Source: JBEVMS01 sp040508515
GTDB taxonomy: Bacteria > Pseudomonadota > Gammaproteobacteria > Xanthomonadales > Rhodanobacteraceae
Length of the DNA stretch: 5,802 nt
NCBI GenBank assembly: GCA_040508515.1
Contig: JBEVMS010000201.1
Location: forward strand, 1-5,802
Direction: 5' to 3'
The translations under genes and the position numbers were made by a program. The notes below the pieces were generated by a model. The model ran no database searches. It had not been told where the DNA came from and was given only the letters and a program-made list of their open reading frames with translations. Shown here piece after piece: positions 4,445 to 5,802 of the stretch; positions within the stretch are counted from its first letter, which is position 1; each line of letters begins with the position of its first letter.

Positions 4445-5802
4445 ATGCGTTACGAGGATTTCTACCGGCAGTCGATCGAGCAGCCCGAGGTGTTCTGGGC
4501 AGAGCAGGCTCGGCGGATTCATTGGGACAACTTCCCCGAACGCATCTTGGACGATAGCAACCCGCCGTTTCGACGCTGGTTCGTCGGTGGCACCACCAAC
4601 CTTTGCTACAACGCGCTGGACCGGCATTTGCAGGCGCGCGGCGAGCAGTTGGCGCTGGTGGCGATATCCAGCGAAACGGGTTTGACGCGCGAGTTCAGTT
4701 ATCGCCAACTGCATCGCGAGGTGAATGTATTTGCCGCTATGTTGCGCGCGCTAGACGTCGGGCAGGGCGACCGGGTGGTGATCTACCTGCCCAATATCGC
4801 CGAGGCGGTGATGGCGATGCTGGCGTGTGCGCGCATCGGCGCGATCCATTCGGTGGTGTTCGGCGGGTTCGCCGCGCACAACCTCGCGCTGCGCATCGAC
4901 GACGCGCAGCCCAAGCTGCTGATCGCCGCCGATGCGGGCATGCGCGGCGGCAAGGTGATTCCCTACCAGGCGCTGATCGATGCGGCGTTGACGCAGTCCA
5001 GTTCGCCCCCGGCGCAGGTGTTGATGGTCAATCGCCGGCTCGATCCGGATTACACGCCGCGACCGGGCCGCGACCTCGACTACCTGCAACTGCGTGCCGT
5101 GCACGCCGACGCCGAGGTGCCTGTGGTGTGGCTGGAATCCAACGCGCCTAGCTATTTGCTGTACACCTCCGGCACCACCGGCAAGCCCAAGGGCATTCAG
5201 CGCGATGTCGGCGGCTATGCGGTGGCGATGGCGCTGTCGATCGAGCTGGTGTTCGATATCCAGCCGGGCCAAGTGATGTTCTCCACCTCCGATGTGGGCT
5301 GGGCGGTGGGGCATTCTTACAACGTGTATGGCCCGCTGATCGGTGGCGCCACCGCGCTGCTCTACGAAGGCTTGCCGACGCGGCCCGATCCGGGCGTGTG
5401 GTGGCAGCTGTGCGAACGCTACGGTGTGCGCACCATGTTCTCCTCGCCCACTGCGATCCGCGTGCTGAAGAAGCAGGATCCGATGTGGTTAAAGCGCTAC
5501 GACCTATCGCGGCTGAAGTGGTTGTTCCTGGCCGGCGAGCCGCTGGATCAGCCGACCGCGCAGTGGATCACAGAGGGCTTGGGCGTGCCGGTGATCGACA
5601 ATTACTGGCAGACCGAAACCGGCTGGCCGGCGATCACCTTGATGCCCGGACTGGACCTTAAGCCGATCAAGTTCGGCTCGCCGGGATTGCCGGCGCCAGG
5701 CTATCGGCTCAAGGTGATCGACGAGATCAGTGGCGACGAGGTGGCGCCGGGGGAGAAGGGTGTTCTGGTGTTCCTGCCGCCGTTGCCGCCGGGTTGCCTG
5801 AG
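4445..5802 (+). CDS. prpE: Propionyl-CoA synthetase (propionate-CoA ligase), 3' end outside window
   Basis: An uninterrupted frame from ATG 4445 to the right edge encodes 452 residues plus two bases. It is an AMP-forming acyl-CoA synthetase that activates propionate with ATP and CoA, feeding the methylcitrate cycle. It follows enterobacterial PrpE from end to end: FYRQSI and EPEVFWAEQARRI-type sequence at 6-25, PPFRRWFVGGTTNLCYNA (40-57), ARIGAIHSVVFGGF (129-142), the ATP-binding loop YTSGTTGKPKG (240-250), SDVGWAVGHSY (282-292), AGEPLD (363-368), YWQTETGWP (387-395) and PLPPGCL (446-452). PrpE is about 628 residues, so roughly 175 C-terminal residues, including the mobile domain with the regulatory acetylated lysine, lie beyond the window. 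Substrate choice is inferred from overall likeness; acetate or other short acids are possible. The start has a strong Shine-Dalgarno (GGGAGGA, 4434-4440) 4 nt upstream and matches the family N-terminus. It diverges from the regulator gene with 166 bp between the two starts. Confidence 0.93.
   Translation, partial: MRYEDFYRQSIEQPEVFWAEQARRIHWDNFPERILDDSNPPFRRWFVGGTTNLCYNALDRHLQARGEQLALVAISSETGLTREFSYRQLHREVNVFAAMLRALDVGQGDRVVIYLPNIAEAVMAMLACARIGAIHSVVFGGFAAHNLALRIDDAQPKLLIAADAGMRGGKVIPYQALIDAALTQSSSPPAQVLMVNRRLDPDYTPRPGRDLDYLQLRAVHADAEVPVVWLESNAPSYLLYTSGTTGKPKGIQRDVGGYAVAMALSIELVFDIQPGQVMFSTSDVGWAVGHSYNVYGPLIGGATALLYEGLPTRPDPGVWWQLCERYGVRTMFSSPTAIRVLKKQDPMWLKRYDLSRLKWLFLAGEPLDQPTAQWITEGLGVPVIDNYWQTETGWPAITLMPGLDLKPIKFGSPGLPAPGYRLKVIDEISGDEVAPGEKGVLVFLPPLPPGCL

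Overview
The window looks like chromosomal DNA of a high-GC gammaproteobacterium, most likely Xanthomonadaceae (Xanthomonas or a close relative). This rests on the protein repertoire (cytosolic PpiB, 327-residue Mdh of the xanthomonad/betaproteobacterial type, 3-hydroxybutyrate oligomer hydrolase, PrpE) and GC-rich codon use. No database search was possible, so the genus is an inference. No mobile element, CRISPR array, tRNA or rRNA is visible.

Layout, left to right: the 3' end of a 3-hydroxybutyrate-oligomer hydrolase gene (+, cut by the left edge, ends at 821); ppiB, a cytosolic cyclophilin (949-1455, +), closed by a strong hairpin terminator; a small GlsB/YeaQ-type three-helix membrane protein on the opposite strand (1774-1523); a 299-bp divergent intergenic region with a candidate mdh promoter, an inverted repeat in its spacer, a leader hairpin and a 6-codon mini-ORF; mdh, malate dehydrogenase (2074-3057, +), followed by two consecutive stem-loops, the second a bidirectional intrinsic terminator; a short intergenic segment with alternative hairpins; a MerR-family regulator with a TipAS-type effector domain on the minus strand (4278-3240), split by a frameshift near 3753; its MerR-type promoter with a 19-bp spacer and dyad operator (4311-4341); and divergently, prpE, propionyl-CoA synthetase (4445 to beyond 5802, +), cut by the right edge. 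PrpE is the longest coding region here.

The metabolic genes are loosely related: the hydrolase releases 3-hydroxybutyrate from storage-polymer oligomers, PrpE activates propionate for the methylcitrate cycle, and Mdh supplies oxaloacetate, the partner used by citrate and methylcitrate synthases. They are separated by terminators and strand changes, so they are neighbours and not one operon.

I see no convincing new multi-gene system. The most notable locus is the regulator: its effector part appears to be a tandem duplication, the reading frame is broken in the first copy, the second copy suggests that two bases were lost, and a near-textbook MerR operator remains in front of it.
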